64,000 bases of DNA from Pedobacter frigidisoli (GCF_004331675.1 NZ_SJSN01000002.1:290825-354824); one strand, 5' to 3'; shown: positions 17,673 to 27,704, numbered from the stretch's first letter. Numbers and translations: made by a program. The notes: a model not told the origin generated them from the letters alone.

Positions 17673-18566
17673 ATGGAGCTAAACAGGAGGACTTTTATTA
17701 CCAATACTGCTTTACTTGCAGGTGCTTTACTCATTCCTAATCAACTGCTTTTTGCCTCTGAAAAAAAGAATCGATACAAAATTGCAGTAATTGATTTGAT
17801 GATTTTGAAACGTCAGAAAATTAGCGCCTTACCACTTGCAAAAGAAATTGGTGCTGATGGATTGGAAATCGATATGGGTGGCTTGGGTGATAGAGAAACT
17901 TTTGATAACAAACTTGCAGACCCAAAAATCCGTCAGGAGTATTTAGACAAAGCAAAGGAATTAAATATAGAAATCTGCTCTTTAGCGATGACGGGTTTTT
18001 ATGCGCAATCTTTCGCCAAGCGGCCGACTTATCAAAAGATGATTCAGGATTGTTTGGATACTGCAAAAGCAATGCATGTAAAAGTCGTTTTTCTTCCATT
18101 AGGTGTTCAAGGCGATTTGATTAAAAATCCAGAATTACGTGAGCCAATTGTAGAAAGATTAAAAGTAGCTGGCGAAATGGCTTCGAAAACAGGTGTTATC
18201 ATTGGCATTGAGACTGCGCTTGATGCCACAGGAGAACTTGAATTGCTAAAAGACATTAGTTGCAAGCATGTAAAAAGCTATTTCAATTTCTCTAATGCCA
18301 TAAAAAACGGAAGAGATTTACACCAGGAGTTAAGAATTTTAGGACGAAAAAATATCATTCAAATTCATGCAACCAATGAAGATGGCGTTTGGTTACAAAA
18401 TGACCGGAAAATAGATTTGAATAAAGTGAAACAAACACTTCACGATATGGGTTGGAAAGGTTGGTTAGTGGTAGAAAGAAGTAGAGATGCAAACCAGCCT
18501 ACAAACGTAAAATATAATTTCAGTGCCAATACCAGCTATCTCAAGTCAGTTTTTCAAGCTAAATAA
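17673..18566 (+). CDS. TIM-barrel sugar isomerase/epimerase with twin-Arg-type signal
   Basis: The 297-residue protein is of the AP-endonuclease-2 / xylose-isomerase-like TIM-barrel family (EIGADGLEIDMGG, VVFLPLGVQ, GIETALDATGE, IQIHATNEDG, GWKGWLVVERS). The N-terminus NRRTFITN followed by a hydrophobic stretch resembles a Tat signal, common in secreted oxidoreductases and isomerases of Bacteroidetes. Metal ligands are probably the Glu, His and Glu of the barrel (E in GIETA, H in QIHAT, E in VVERS). It sits 3 bases after the esterase and 1 base before the GH141 gene. Substrate unknown. Confidence 0.72.
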   Translation: MELNRRTFITNTALLAGALLIPNQLLFASEKKNRYKIAVIDLMILKRQKISALPLAKEIGADGLEIDMGGLGDRETFDNKLADPKIRQEYLDKAKELNIEICSLAMTGFYAQSFAKRPTYQKMIQDCLDTAKAMHVKVVFLPLGVQGDLIKNPELREPIVERLKVAGEMASKTGVIIGIETALDATGELELLKDISCKHVKSYFNFSNAIKNGRDLHQELRILGRKNIIQIHATNEDGVWLQNDRKIDLNKVKQTLHDMGWKGWLVVERSRDANQPTNVKYNFSANTSYLKSVFQAK

Positions 18567-18567
18567 T

Positions 18568-21201
18568 ATGAATAGACTAAAAAACTGTGTAAGCATGATG
18601 AGTTGGAGTTGCAAACTAGTGGTATGTGAGGAGACGTACCACGGTTTGGTGGTATTGCCGTGGTTCGTGTCCTCACGAACAAATCCATCCAAACAAAAGT
18701 ACTTTTCAGTTATTATCTTTTTGCTGATATTTAGTTTATTATCCTTTAAAGCAAGTGCGGTAGATATCTATGTCGCAAAAAACGGTTCGGATGCTAACTT
18801 AGGTACCAAAGAAAAACCTCTGGCAACATTGCATTTAGCGATTAGAAAAGCCCGAGAGTTAAGGCGTTTGAACGATTCCTCAATTAAAGGTGGAATCAGA
18901 ATTATCATTGGTAAAGGAGTTTATCAACTTCATGAGCCTGTTATTCTTCGTCCTGAAGATTCGGGTACAAAAGATAGTCCGACGGAAATTATGGCCACCG
19001 AAAAAGTCATTTTAAGTGGTGGTGTAAAAATTAACGGCTGGAAAAAACTTTCAGGCACAATTCCGGGATTGCCAAAGGAATCTGTCGGGAAAGTTTGGGT
19101 TGCCGATGTACCTAATTTTGATGGGAATGGCTTGCTATTCCGACAGCTTTGGGTTAATGGAAATAAAGCCGTTCGTGCAAAAAACTACAACAGTGATGCC
19201 ATGGGCAGAATTTTATCTTGGGATGCTAAGACCCAAACCTGTAAAATTCCGCTACAAAAGGAGATTAATTTATCCAATATTAAAGGCATGGAAATGCTCA
19301 TCCATCAATGGTGGGCAATCGCAAATCTTCGAGTTAAATCGGTAAAGGTTATAGGAAATGCAGTTGAGCTTTCATTCATGCAGCCTGAAAGTAGAATTCA
19401 ATCAGAACACCCTTGGCCTGCACCCTGGATTTCTGAAAAGACAGGAAATTCAGCTTTCTATATTACAAATGCAATACAGTTTTTAAACGAGCCCGGCGAG
19501 TGGTACGAAGATTTGCAAAATCACAAAGTTTATTATTGGCCAAAAGCTTCGGAGAATATGCTTAAGGCCGAAGTGATTGCGCCGGCTTTAGAGAATCTCC
19601 TGAAAATAGAGGGGACAATTGATAATCCTGTTGCCTTTGTAAATTTTAAAGGTATTTCTTTTGAGCACGCTACCTGGTTAAGGCCATCAAAACAAGGTCA
19701 TGTTCCGCATCAGGCGGGTATGTATATGCTCGATGCTTACAAACTGAAAAAAGCAGGTACGCCCGATAAACCAACTTTGGAAAATCAGGCTTGGGTTGGC
19801 CGACCTGCATCAGCTGTCGAAGTAACTTATGCCAGCAATACTTCATTTGAAAATTGTCATTTCGAGCATCTCGCATCAACGGGATTGGATTACAAGAAAG
19901 GAACTTCTGATAATGAAATTAAAGGCAATTTATTTAAGGATATTGGCGGTTCGGGAATTTTAATTGGTACTTTTTCTGATGAGACAACCGAAGTTCATCT
20001 GCCATATAATCCATCTGATAAAAGGGAAATTTCGACCAATGATAAAATCGAAAACAACTTAATTATCGATGTAACTAACGAGGATTGGGGCGCTGTTGGC
20101 ATTGGTGCAGGCTATGTTCGTGGCATTAAAATATTGCATAATGAAATCAGCGATGTTTCTTATTCTGGTATCAGCATGGGTTGGGGTTGGACAAAAACTC
20201 AAAATGCGATGAAGAATAATACCATCAGCGCAAATAAAATTCATCACTACGGAAAACACATGTACGATGTGGCAGGAATTTATACTTTATCGGCACAGCC
20301 AGAATCTTTCATCACAGATAACGTTGTCGATAGTATTTACAAGGCACCTTTTGCGCATCTTCCAGAACATTGGTTTTATCTTTATACTGATGAGGGTTCA
20401 TCGTATTTTACCATAAAAAACAACTGGACGCCAACTGAAAAATATCTTCAAAATGCCAACGGACCTGATAATTTATGGGAAAGCAACGGACCAAAAGTTG
20501 CTGAAAACATTAAAGAAAACGCAGGTTTAGAGAAGTCTTTTAAGTATCTGTTAAGGGAAAAAGCAATCTATTCTACCAAAGGAATCAATCAGGCGGAAGA
20601 CAAATCGGTGGTTTTTGAGTTGATTTTTAAAGATGATAACCTGCCATCAAATAAAGCTTTGGAACATTTTGCAAAGGAAAATAACTTGGTTTCAAGCTCA
20701 ATTTACAAATGGAGTAATCGATTGGTTATTTATACTTCGAGCTTAAAGGTAGAAAGTCTGCAACAAACTTTGAAGCGTTTAGATGCATCAGAAATTAAGC
20801 TTTATGATAATCTATTTTACGATTTCAATAGAGAAAAAAACTGTGGTGATAAACCTGTAGCAGAATGGGATAATATCATTTTATCAGCCAATTTAGTTAA
20901 AGATGAAAAGATGCAACAGGAGTATTTGGATTACCATAAAACACAGTTTGAGAAATGGCCCGAGATATCAAAAGGGTTCTGCAATGGAGAGTTTCAACGG
21001 TTGGCCATCTTCAAAAAGGACAGACAATTAATGTTGATTATCAGTATTCCGAAAGGGAAGAATTTGGATGATTTGAATCCGAAAACGACTTTGAATAATC
21101 CAAAAGTAGATGAATGGAATGCGATAATGAAGAAATACCAAGAGGGCATTGAGGGCACAAAACCCGATGAGGTTTGGGTGTTTTTTAAACCGATAGAATA
21201 A
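18568..21201 (+). CDS. GH141-type beta-helix enzyme fused to L-rhamnose mutarotase-like C-terminus
   Basis: Start placed at ATG 18568, one base after the previous stop; the frame runs further up only inside the neighbour. Residues 18-38 are a translated family C repeat, then comes the signal-peptide core (about 44-63, ending KASA). Residues 65-650 form a right-handed beta-helix (IYVAKNGSDANLGTKEKPLA, many NNxI turns), as in GH141, whose founding member is an RG-II alpha-L-fucosidase. The C-terminus holds two ferredoxin-like units (about 680-755 and 767-877). The second matches the L-rhamnose mutarotase family (YLDYHKTQFEKWPEI, FKKDRQLMLII, VDEWNAIMKKY, DEVWVFF). Substrate by family: alpha-L-fucose or related 6-deoxy sugar; fusion partner role inferred. 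Confidence 0.75.
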   Translation: MNRLKNCVSMMSWSCKLVVCEETYHGLVVLPWFVSSRTNPSKQKYFSVIIFLLIFSLLSFKASAVDIYVAKNGSDANLGTKEKPLATLHLAIRKARELRRLNDSSIKGGIRIIIGKGVYQLHEPVILRPEDSGTKDSPTEIMATEKVILSGGVKINGWKKLSGTIPGLPKESVGKVWVADVPNFDGNGLLFRQLWVNGNKAVRAKNYNSDAMGRILSWDAKTQTCKIPLQKEINLSNIKGMEMLIHQWWAIANLRVKSVKVIGNAVELSFMQPESRIQSEHPWPAPWISEKTGNSAFYITNAIQFLNEPGEWYEDLQNHKVYYWPKASENMLKAEVIAPALENLLKIEGTIDNPVAFVNFKGISFEHATWLRPSKQGHVPHQAGMYMLDAYKLKKAGTPDKPTLENQAWVGRPASAVEVTYASNTSFENCHFEHLASTGLDYKKGTSDNEIKGNLFKDIGGSGILIGTFSDETTEVHLPYNPSDKREISTNDKIENNLIIDVTNEDWGAVGIGAGYVRGIKILHNEISDVSYSGISMGWGWTKTQNAMKNNTISANKIHHYGKHMYDVAGIYTLSAQPESFITDNVVDSIYKAPFAHLPEHWFYLYTDEGSSYFTIKNNWTPTEKYLQNANGPDNLWESNGPKVAENIKENAGLEKSFKYLLREKAIYSTKGINQAEDKSVVFELIFKDDNLPSNKALEHFAKENNLVSSSIYKWSNRLVIYTSSLKVESLQQTLKRLDASEIKLYDNLFYDFNREKNCGDKPVAEWDNIILSANLVKDEKMQQEYLDYHKTQFEKWPEISKGFCNGEFQRLAIFKKDRQLMLIISIPKGKNLDDLNPKTTLNNPKVDEWNAIMKKYQEGIEGTKPDEVWVFFKPIE
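18621..18680. repeat. Repeat family C, full copy, inside the GH141 gene
   Basis: GGTATGTGAGGAGACGTACC, a spacer, then GGTTCGTGTCCTCACGAAC: the same two-hairpin layout as at 8131-8184. It is in frame in codons 18-38, with no ATG after it, so it must be translated unless a non-ATG start is used. Confidence 0.82.
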
Positions 21202-21391
21202 ATAGATGTCGCGGTTTGTCATTCTGACGCAGGAAGAATCTCCAAGCTATGGAAGACTACCGCAAATACACTACCGAACCAAAATTGGTAGGTTAGTTTT
21301 GAGCAGTGCAATTAAGTTAGAGATTCTTCGCTGTGCTCAGAATGACAACGGTAATTTTAGAAAAAAAAATAACGCTTAGAAAAATAATAAC
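21202..21391. repeat. Gap with family A copy
   Basis: A full family A element spans 21218-21346 (GTCATTCTGA to TCAGAATGAC). The remaining 45 bases are an A-rich leader before the oxidoreductase gene. Nothing else is seen. Confidence 0.75.
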
Positions 21392-22477
21392 ATGTTAAGA
21401 TTAGGAATTTTAGGTTTAGGAGAGGGCAGAAGTACGATGTCTGCATCATTGGCGAGCACAAAGTTTAAGCTCATTCAAATTTGCGATGCCAATAAAAAGC
21501 TTTGCGAAGAACGTGCTTTAGAATTCGATTTCGAAAATTGGACGACCAATTACGAAGATATGTTAACCAGTGATAAAATCGATATGATTGCGATTTACAC
21601 GCCCGACCATTTGCATTTTGAACACATTAAATTGGCACTTCAACACGGCAAACATGTGGTTTGTACCAAACCTTTCATTGATGATTTAACGCAAGCAAAT
21701 GAACTTTTGGAGCTGGCAAAAAAATCAAGAAGAAAGATTTTCGTCGGACAAAGCTCCCGCTTTTTTGAACCTGCAATGCGTCAGAAAAAAGATTTCGATA
21801 AAGGTTTGATTGGCGAATTAATTACTATCGAAAGTTATTATCATGCCGACCATCGTTGGTTTTTAGAAAAAGGTTGGTCGCTGAAACAATCATTTAAGTG
21901 GTTGTACGGTGGTTTAAGTCATCCTGTTGATTTTATCCGTTGGTATATGCCCGATATTGAAGAAGTAATGGGTTACGGAATGTTGAGCAGTAATGGCTTA
22001 AAAGCCGGAATAAAAAACGTGGATACCATGCACTTTATTTTTAAAGCCAAAGATGGCAGAATTGCAAGAGTGAGCGGCGCTTACACAGGGCCAACACAAC
22101 CGGCAAGTCGCGATAGCGGAATGAGCTGCATTCTCCGCGGAACAGAGGGTGCAAGTCAGGCAGATTACCATGAACTGCGTTATTCGGTTACGACAAAAAC
22201 GGGCGAAGAAAAAATTATTACCTGGGGTGATTCAACCTTGAAGCACTATTTCCGTTTCGAGGGGCAAAGCCACCATGCAGGTGAATATCAAAATTACCTT
22301 GATTATTTTGCAGACAGCATCAACAATAAATTTACGGCTTACCCCGATTTAAAAGAGGGAATTGGAACTGTTGCACTTTTGCAAGCCATGGATAAATCAA
22401 TGAAAATCGGTTTGCCAGTTAAAATTGATGATATTTTAAAAGAGAATAATATAACAAGGGAATCGATAGGATTGTAA
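21392..22477 (+). CDS. Gfo/Idh/MocA-family oxidoreductase
   Basis: A 361-residue NAD(P)-dependent sugar dehydrogenase or glycosidase-like protein. The N-terminal Rossmann domain has a GLGEGR variant of the glycine loop (residues 7-12), and the usual EKP motif is TKP (VVCTKPF). The C-terminal domain carries the substrate-site motif region GGLSHPVDFIRWY with a candidate catalytic His. It has no signal peptide, so it is cytosolic, unlike most nearby enzymes. Flanked by family A repeats on both sides. It could oxidise an imported sugar or act by an oxidation-elimination route; the substrate is unknown. Confidence 0.75.
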   Translation: MLRLGILGLGEGRSTMSASLASTKFKLIQICDANKKLCEERALEFDFENWTTNYEDMLTSDKIDMIAIYTPDHLHFEHIKLALQHGKHVVCTKPFIDDLTQANELLELAKKSRRKIFVGQSSRFFEPAMRQKKDFDKGLIGELITIESYYHADHRWFLEKGWSLKQSFKWLYGGLSHPVDFIRWYMPDIEEVMGYGMLSSNGLKAGIKNVDTMHFIFKAKDGRIARVSGAYTGPTQPASRDSGMSCILRGTEGASQADYHELRYSVTTKTGEEKIITWGDSTLKHYFRFEGQSHHAGEYQNYLDYFADSINNKFTAYPDLKEGIGTVALLQAMDKSMKIGLPVKIDDILKENNITRESIGL

Positions 22478-22733
22478 AATTTCTGTACGTGAGGACACGT
22501 ACCGAGGCGAGGGATTATAAATCATGGGTTTGTCATTCTGAACTCATTGAAGAATCCCGTACCATGTAAAACTGCCACCAAACACACCACCGAACTAAAA
22601 TTGGTGGGTTAGGTTTGAGCAGTGCTCATCGGTTGCAGATTCTTCGTTACGCTCAGAATGACAGTAAAATTAAAGTTTGTCATTCCCCGATGAATTGATT
22701 AAAAAAACCATTACCAAACTAACCAAATAACCG
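22478..22733. repeat. Gap with family C half copy and family A copy
   Basis: A C hairpin (22485-22502, GTACGTGAGGACACGTAC, perfect stem) is followed by a full family A element at 22532-22662. This C-then-A order is the same as at 13982-14150. Confidence 0.75.
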
Positions 22734-24323
22734 ATGGGAAACATTGTAGAACGATTAACCAGCTTAGATTACTTCATCGTAATTGCATACCTCATTATTC
22801 TGATTATTATCGGATACAGAGCCAGCTTCTCCAAGAAAAAAAGCGATGATGAAAATTTGTTCTTGGCGAATAAATCACTGAACTGGAGTAGCATTGGCTT
22901 TAACATGTGGGGTACTAATGTTGGTCCGTCTATGTTATTGGCCTTTGCCAGCATTGGTTACAGCACAGGCATTGTTGCCGTAAATTTCGATTGGTATGCA
23001 TTTATCTTTTTATTCTTGCTGGCCATTGTTTTTGCTCCTAAATATTTAGCAGCCAAAGTGAGTACTATGCCTGAGTTTATGGGTAATCGTTATGGCGATT
23101 CTACTCAAAATATCCTGGCCTGGTATGCATTAGTGAAGATTTTAATCTCTTGGTTATCCCTTGGATTATTCGCCGGAGGCTTTTTGGTTCGGCAGATTTT
23201 AGGCATCCCGATGTGGCAATCGGTAACGGTTTTAGTAGCTTTTGCAGGTTTATTTACATTTTTTGGCGGATTAAAAGCGATTGCAAAAGTAAATGTTTTC
23301 CAAATGATTTTGCTGATTGCCGTGTCGCTTTCATTAATGCTTTTAGGCTTGCATAAGGTAGGAGGAATATCTGCTCTTTACCATAAAACACCTGCTCATT
23401 TCTGGAACTTAATTCAACCAGCCAGCGACCCGAAATATCCTTGGTATGCTATTTTATTGGGTTATCCGGTTGCTGCAGTGGCTTTTTTCTGTACCGACCA
23501 ATCCATGGTTCAATCGGTTTTAGGTGCTAGAAATTTAAAGCAAGGTCAGTTGGGTGTGAGCTTTATTGGTTGGCTAAAAATACTTTCATTGCCCTTGTTT
23601 ATAGGAACAGGAATTATCTGTTATGTACTTTTTCCAAATTTAAAAGACCCGAACGAAGCCTACATGACGATGGTTACCAGCTTATTTCCACCGGGAATGA
23701 ACGGTTTGGTTATTGTGGTGTTAATCGCCGTTTTGGTGGGTACCATTGGTTCATCACTAAATTCGTTAAGTACCGTTTTTACCATGGATATTTATGTGAA
23801 GAAAATCAATCCCGAGGCAAGTAACAAACAAATAATCCGCATGGGCAGATGGACGGTTGTTGCAGGTTGTGTATTCGCTGTTGTGGTAGTTTTGGCCATC
23901 GACAGCATAAAAGGACTGAATTTATTTGATGTTTTTCAGTCGGTTTTAGGATTTATTGCGCCACCACTTTCTGTTGTGTTTTTGCTAACGGTTTTTTGGA
24001 AAAGAACCACCAGAAAAGCGGTTAACTTTACACTTTCCATCGGCTCTATTTTGAGTTTAGGAACCGGAGTGACATATCTTTGGATTCTGCCACCAAGCGA
24101 ATATCCTTTCTGGCCACACTATTTAATGCTCTCGTTTTTCATTTTTGCAGGATTACTAATCATCGCAATATTGATTTCTTTATTTGATAGAACGCCAAGT
24201 ATTTACACAATAAATGAGGAACACGAATCAAATATAGAAAAACCTGATAGAGCCGTTTGGATTTCGTGGATTGCCCTTGCTATTGTAATGGTTGCACTTT
24301 ATATATTTTTCAACGGACATTAA
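22734..24323 (+). CDS. Sodium:solute symporter (SSS family)
   Basis: A 529-residue integral membrane protein with about 13-14 hydrophobic segments and SSS-family landmarks (NIVERLTSLDYFIVIAYLI at the start, PEFMGNRYGDSTQN, and a GTIGSSLNSLSTVFTMD segment). These transporters import sugars and organic acids with Na+. Its place between a cytosolic oxidoreductase and a GH78-type enzyme suggests uptake of a released monosaccharide or sugar acid such as rhamnose, galacturonate or a deoxy-sugar. The substrate cannot be told from sequence. Confidence 0.88.
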   Translation: MGNIVERLTSLDYFIVIAYLIILIIIGYRASFSKKKSDDENLFLANKSLNWSSIGFNMWGTNVGPSMLLAFASIGYSTGIVAVNFDWYAFIFLFLLAIVFAPKYLAAKVSTMPEFMGNRYGDSTQNILAWYALVKILISWLSLGLFAGGFLVRQILGIPMWQSVTVLVAFAGLFTFFGGLKAIAKVNVFQMILLIAVSLSLMLLGLHKVGGISALYHKTPAHFWNLIQPASDPKYPWYAILLGYPVAAVAFFCTDQSMVQSVLGARNLKQGQLGVSFIGWLKILSLPLFIGTGIICYVLFPNLKDPNEAYMTMVTSLFPPGMNGLVIVVLIAVLVGTIGSSLNSLSTVFTMDIYVKKINPEASNKQIIRMGRWTVVAGCVFAVVVVLAIDSIKGLNLFDVFQSVLGFIAPPLSVVFLLTVFWKRTTRKAVNFTLSIGSILSLGTGVTYLWILPPSEYPFWPHYLMLSFFIFAGLLIIAILISLFDRTPSIYTINEEHESNIEKPDRAVWISWIALAIVMVALYIFFNGH

Positions 24324-24395
24324 AATAAAAGTCCTCAGTCGGGAGTCCGAAGTCGGAGGATTAGAACATATAGCAATATGCTTAAAATAGATATT

Positions 24396-26561
24396 ATGAA
24401 AAATCTAAAACAAACACTTTTACCCTTGCTTTTAATCTGTTTAACATTTCCAACTTTTGCCCAAAAAGCTTCATGGATTTGGTATCCGGGCGATTTCGAT
24501 ATTTACATGAGCAACGTGATGCAAAACCGTAGAACAGAAAGAGGTTCGTTTTTTCCAGTCTTTTGGAAAATGGATAGCCATTATGTTTTGGTCGATTTTC
24601 ATAAGGAATTTAATTTATCTCAACCTGAAGATGTAAAACTTTTTGTAGAGGGAACTTACAATGTTAAAATCGATGGTCAGGCGATTTCCGGTTTTCCGAA
24701 AACCATTCAAATTCCCGCAGGAAAGCACAAGTTGAGCTTAAAAGTTTACAATCAGGCACATGTTCCGGCAGTTTTTGTTCAGGGGAAAACAGTTGTTTCT
24801 GATGAAACATGGCTAACAACTTTTGAAGATAAGGAATGGATTGATGCAAGCGGAAAAACTTCTGATAAATCTGGGACAACCTTTGTTTCGGCAGGTTCGT
24901 GGGATTTAAGCGACGCGACAAAACTGCCTTCGGCTTTTAAATTGCCAACAGTGGCGCACTCATCAATAAAAACAGAGAAAGCAAGCAATGGTTACGTTGC
25001 CGATTTTGGTAAGGAAACTTTTGGTTTTATAAAAGTTCATGGACTAAAAGGAAAAGGGAGGTTAAGCCTCTATTATGGAGAATCGAAAGAAGAGGCTTTG
25101 TCGACCGATAAATGCGAAACTTTAGATTATTTGGATATAGATCTAACGCAGAAAAAAGATTCGATTATGCCGCTTTCTAAAGCATTTCGCTATGTGAATT
25201 TTCAACCTGAAAGTGGCGTTTCGGCCGATTCGATTTCGATGCTTTATGAATATGCGCCTGTTACGGAACGCGGAAGCTTTAAATCATCAGATGCTGAACT
25301 CAACAAAATTTACGATGTAGCAAAATATACGTTCCATTTGAATACCCGAGAGTTTTTTATCGATGGTATAAAACGCGACCGTTGGGTTTGGAGTGGTGAT
25401 GCTTATCAAAGTTATTTGATGAATTATTATTCGTTTTTTGATGCACCAACCGTTAAAAGAACTTTATTAGCGCAACGAGGAAAAGACCCTGTAACGGCTC
25501 ACATCAATACCATTATGGATTATTCTTTCTATTGGTTTTTGGGAATTTACGACTACTACAAATTTACCGGCGACCAAAAATTTGTGCAGGATATTTACCC
25601 GAGAATGCAGTCGCTAATGACTTATATCGATGGCAGAAAAAATAAAAATGGCTTGTTGGAATGGATGCCGGGCGATTGGATTTTTATCGATTGGGCAGAT
25701 AAATTAAGCAAAGATGGTGAAGTGAGCTTCGAGCAGTTATTATATGCAAGAAGTTTAGAAACAATGGCCTTATGTGCCAAACTTGCAAATGATTCAGAAA
25801 GCGCCACCAAATATGATAAGCAAGCCAAAAAGCTGAAAGCCAAAATTTTTGAATTATACTGGAACCAAAACAAAAGTGCTTTGGTGCACAGCAGAATCGA
25901 TGATAAGCAAACAGATAATGTAACCCGTTACGCCAATATGTTCGGGATTTTCTTTGATTATTTCACGCCTGAACAAAAGTTAGCAGTAAAAAAGAATGTG
26001 CTTTTAAACAATGAAGTAGCAAAAATTACAACACCTTACATGCGTTTCTATGAGCTGGAAGCATTGTGTGCCATGGGAGAGCAGCCATATGTTCTAAAGG
26101 AAATGAAAAATTATTGGGGCGGAATGTTAAAACTTGGCGCAACTTCTTTTTGGGAAGAATACAATCCCGATAAAAAAGGAACAGAACATTTGGCGATGTA
26201 TGGTCGCCCATTTGGAAAAAGCCTTTGCCATGCCTGGGGCGCAAGTCCGATTTACCTTTTGGGCAAATATTACTTAGGCGTTCAGCCGACAACGCCTGGC
26301 TACGAAACTTATACTATTGAGCCGAATTTAGGTGGTTTAGAGTGGATAGAGGGTAAAGTGCCAACTGCCAACGGCGATATCTCCGTTTATTGCAGCAAAA
26401 AAGAAATTAGAGTTTCTTCAGCAATTGGTACGGGAAAATTGAAAATAAAAAGTAGAACCAAACCTGGAGTTAAAGGCGCAGAAGTTAAGGAAGTTTCTAA
26501 AGGTATTTATGAGGTAACAATTGAAAAGGGTAAGGATTACAACGTTAAGTATTCGGGATAG
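24396..26561 (+). CDS. GH78-type (alpha/alpha)6 glycosidase
   Basis: Start placed at ATG 24396, which begins a regular signal peptide (KNLKQTLLPLLLICLTF, ending FAQ); the ATG at 24378 adds six unneeded residues. The 721-residue protein has an N-terminal beta-sandwich and then an (alpha/alpha)6 barrel. The DGIKRDRWVWSGD block (residues 323-335) and the pair E587-E588 in FWEEYNP correspond to GH78-like active-site regions. It lacks the DCPQR signature of the two larger GH78 genes and belongs to a shorter, divergent group often called alpha-L-rhamnosidase. Specificity uncertain. Confidence 0.72.
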   Translation: MKNLKQTLLPLLLICLTFPTFAQKASWIWYPGDFDIYMSNVMQNRRTERGSFFPVFWKMDSHYVLVDFHKEFNLSQPEDVKLFVEGTYNVKIDGQAISGFPKTIQIPAGKHKLSLKVYNQAHVPAVFVQGKTVVSDETWLTTFEDKEWIDASGKTSDKSGTTFVSAGSWDLSDATKLPSAFKLPTVAHSSIKTEKASNGYVADFGKETFGFIKVHGLKGKGRLSLYYGESKEEALSTDKCETLDYLDIDLTQKKDSIMPLSKAFRYVNFQPESGVSADSISMLYEYAPVTERGSFKSSDAELNKIYDVAKYTFHLNTREFFIDGIKRDRWVWSGDAYQSYLMNYYSFFDAPTVKRTLLAQRGKDPVTAHINTIMDYSFYWFLGIYDYYKFTGDQKFVQDIYPRMQSLMTYIDGRKNKNGLLEWMPGDWIFIDWADKLSKDGEVSFEQLLYARSLETMALCAKLANDSESATKYDKQAKKLKAKIFELYWNQNKSALVHSRIDDKQTDNVTRYANMFGIFFDYFTPEQKLAVKKNVLLNNEVAKITTPYMRFYELEALCAMGEQPYVLKEMKNYWGGMLKLGATSFWEEYNPDKKGTEHLAMYGRPFGKSLCHAWGASPIYLLGKYYLGVQPTTPGYETYTIEPNLGGLEWIEGKVPTANGDISVYCSKKEIRVSSAIGTGKLKIKSRTKPGVKGAEVKEVSKGIYEVTIEKGKDYNVKYSG

Positions 26562-26930
26562 CCATCATGCTCGTCATTAAGAGGTATAGTTTATCCCGAC
26601 CTTTCGGGATAGCAATTTTATTACTTTGCGTTTTGTCTTTGATAGAACCAAGGCCTGAGCCACCTAAACCCGATTGAAGTGGAAATACTTTTAAGATAGC
26701 AGCAACCCTGAATATGCTGTCATGCTGAGGCACGAAGCATCTGCAACCTATGAAACGGATTCTTCGTTCCTCAGAATGACAGAAGTTTTTAAAAGATTGG
26801 AACGAAAAGCGGGACCGCTATAACCTAAAAGCCACAATAATTGCTTTTCAAATGAATAGAAACAGATTGCTTTCCCGAAAAATCGGGACAAGCTTGCATG
26901 CTTCCTCGCCATGAAGACTTTTAGAACAGT
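26562..26930. repeat. 369-base gap between convergent genes, with repeat fragments
   Basis: No gene is seen. There is a partial family B element with an inner CCCGACCTTTCGGGA hairpin (26571-26627), a short family A variant (26719-26780, GTCATGCTGAGG to TCAGAATGAC) and a family I stretch at 26798-26830 (AACGAAAAGCGGGACCGCTA) related to one near 56632. A second B-like remnant is at 26869-26912. The flanking genes converge, so a terminator is expected; no clear stem with a T-run was found. Confidence 0.65.
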
Positions 26931-27704
26931 TTAAACCCCAATCCTTTGCTCAATTTTTTTAACGCATTTATTAGCCTCTGCAAGAATTACATCATTCTCA
27001 ATAGCATTATCAACGTTCAAGGCATTTAACATCGAAATAGTTAAACATGCTATGATGCCGTTATTGCCTCCAATTCCGATAGGAACTGAAATATCGGTTA
27101 CACCAGAAACGGAATCACTGTTTTTAAAGTACGAACCCGTTTTGTGAATATCTTCTAAAGAACTGATAAAATCTTCCTGTTGTGGTTTAGGATATTTCTT
27201 GAAAATAGCGTTGTTTTTTAGTGCCAAATTACGCTCAGCTTCGGGCATATAAGCCAACAAAACCTTGCCTGATGCTGTTAAAGGCAAAGGGAAAAGGTTT
27301 CCCTCTTCAATAGAAAGGGCAATTGGTCCCGGACTTTTTGCATGAATAATGACCATAACCTGAGTCATGTACAAGATACTTAAATGGCAGGATTGACGGA
27401 TGGTATTTGCTAATTCTTCCAAAGGAAATTGTGCTGCTTTGCGCAATTCGTCCATTGGAGAGTGTCTGTGCGACAAGTAAAAAAGCTTTAACGAAAGTCT
27501 GTATTTTCCCGAAACTTCATCACGCAGAATATAGCCACGACTCTCCAAACTCATCAACATTCGATAAATTTCGTTTGGTGTTTTCTCAATTCCGATGGCA
27601 ATTTCCGTTTGAGATAGAGGGATGGATTGTGCTGATAAATACTCCAATATATCAAGTCCTTTATCTAAGGCGGGTGCTTGATATTTTGATTCCTTTTCGT
27701 TCAT
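26931..27704 (-). CDS. IclR-family transcriptional regulator
   Basis: The 257-residue protein has a winged helix at residues 12-75 (ALDKGLDILEYLS, SQTEIAIGIEKTPNEIYRML, GYILRD) and an IclR effector-binding domain after that (PLPLTASGKVLLAYMP, VSGVTDISVPIG). IclR proteins bind small organic acids or sugars and act on adjacent promoters. It is transcribed away from the GH78 gene at 27979, with a 274-base intergenic region that holds a palindrome. It is the only DNA-binding regulator inside the glycan locus, so it likely controls the 27979 operon, itself, or both. Confidence 0.88.
   Translation of the reverse strand: MNEKESKYQAPALDKGLDILEYLSAQSIPLSQTEIAIGIEKTPNEIYRMLMSLESRGYILRDEVSGKYRLSLKLFYLSHRHSPMDELRKAAQFPLEELANTIRQSCHLSILYMTQVMVIIHAKSPGPIALSIEEGNLFPLPLTASGKVLLAYMPEAERNLALKNNAIFKKYPKPQQEDFISSLEDIHKTGSYFKNSDSVSGVTDISVPIGIGGNNGIIACLTISMLNALNVDNAIENDVILAEANKCVKKIEQRIGV

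Noticed and set aside
18523..18567. Extension of the GH141 gene into the upstream isomerase gene
   Set aside because: It would overlap the isomerase coding region by 44 bases; ATG 18568 directly follows its stop.
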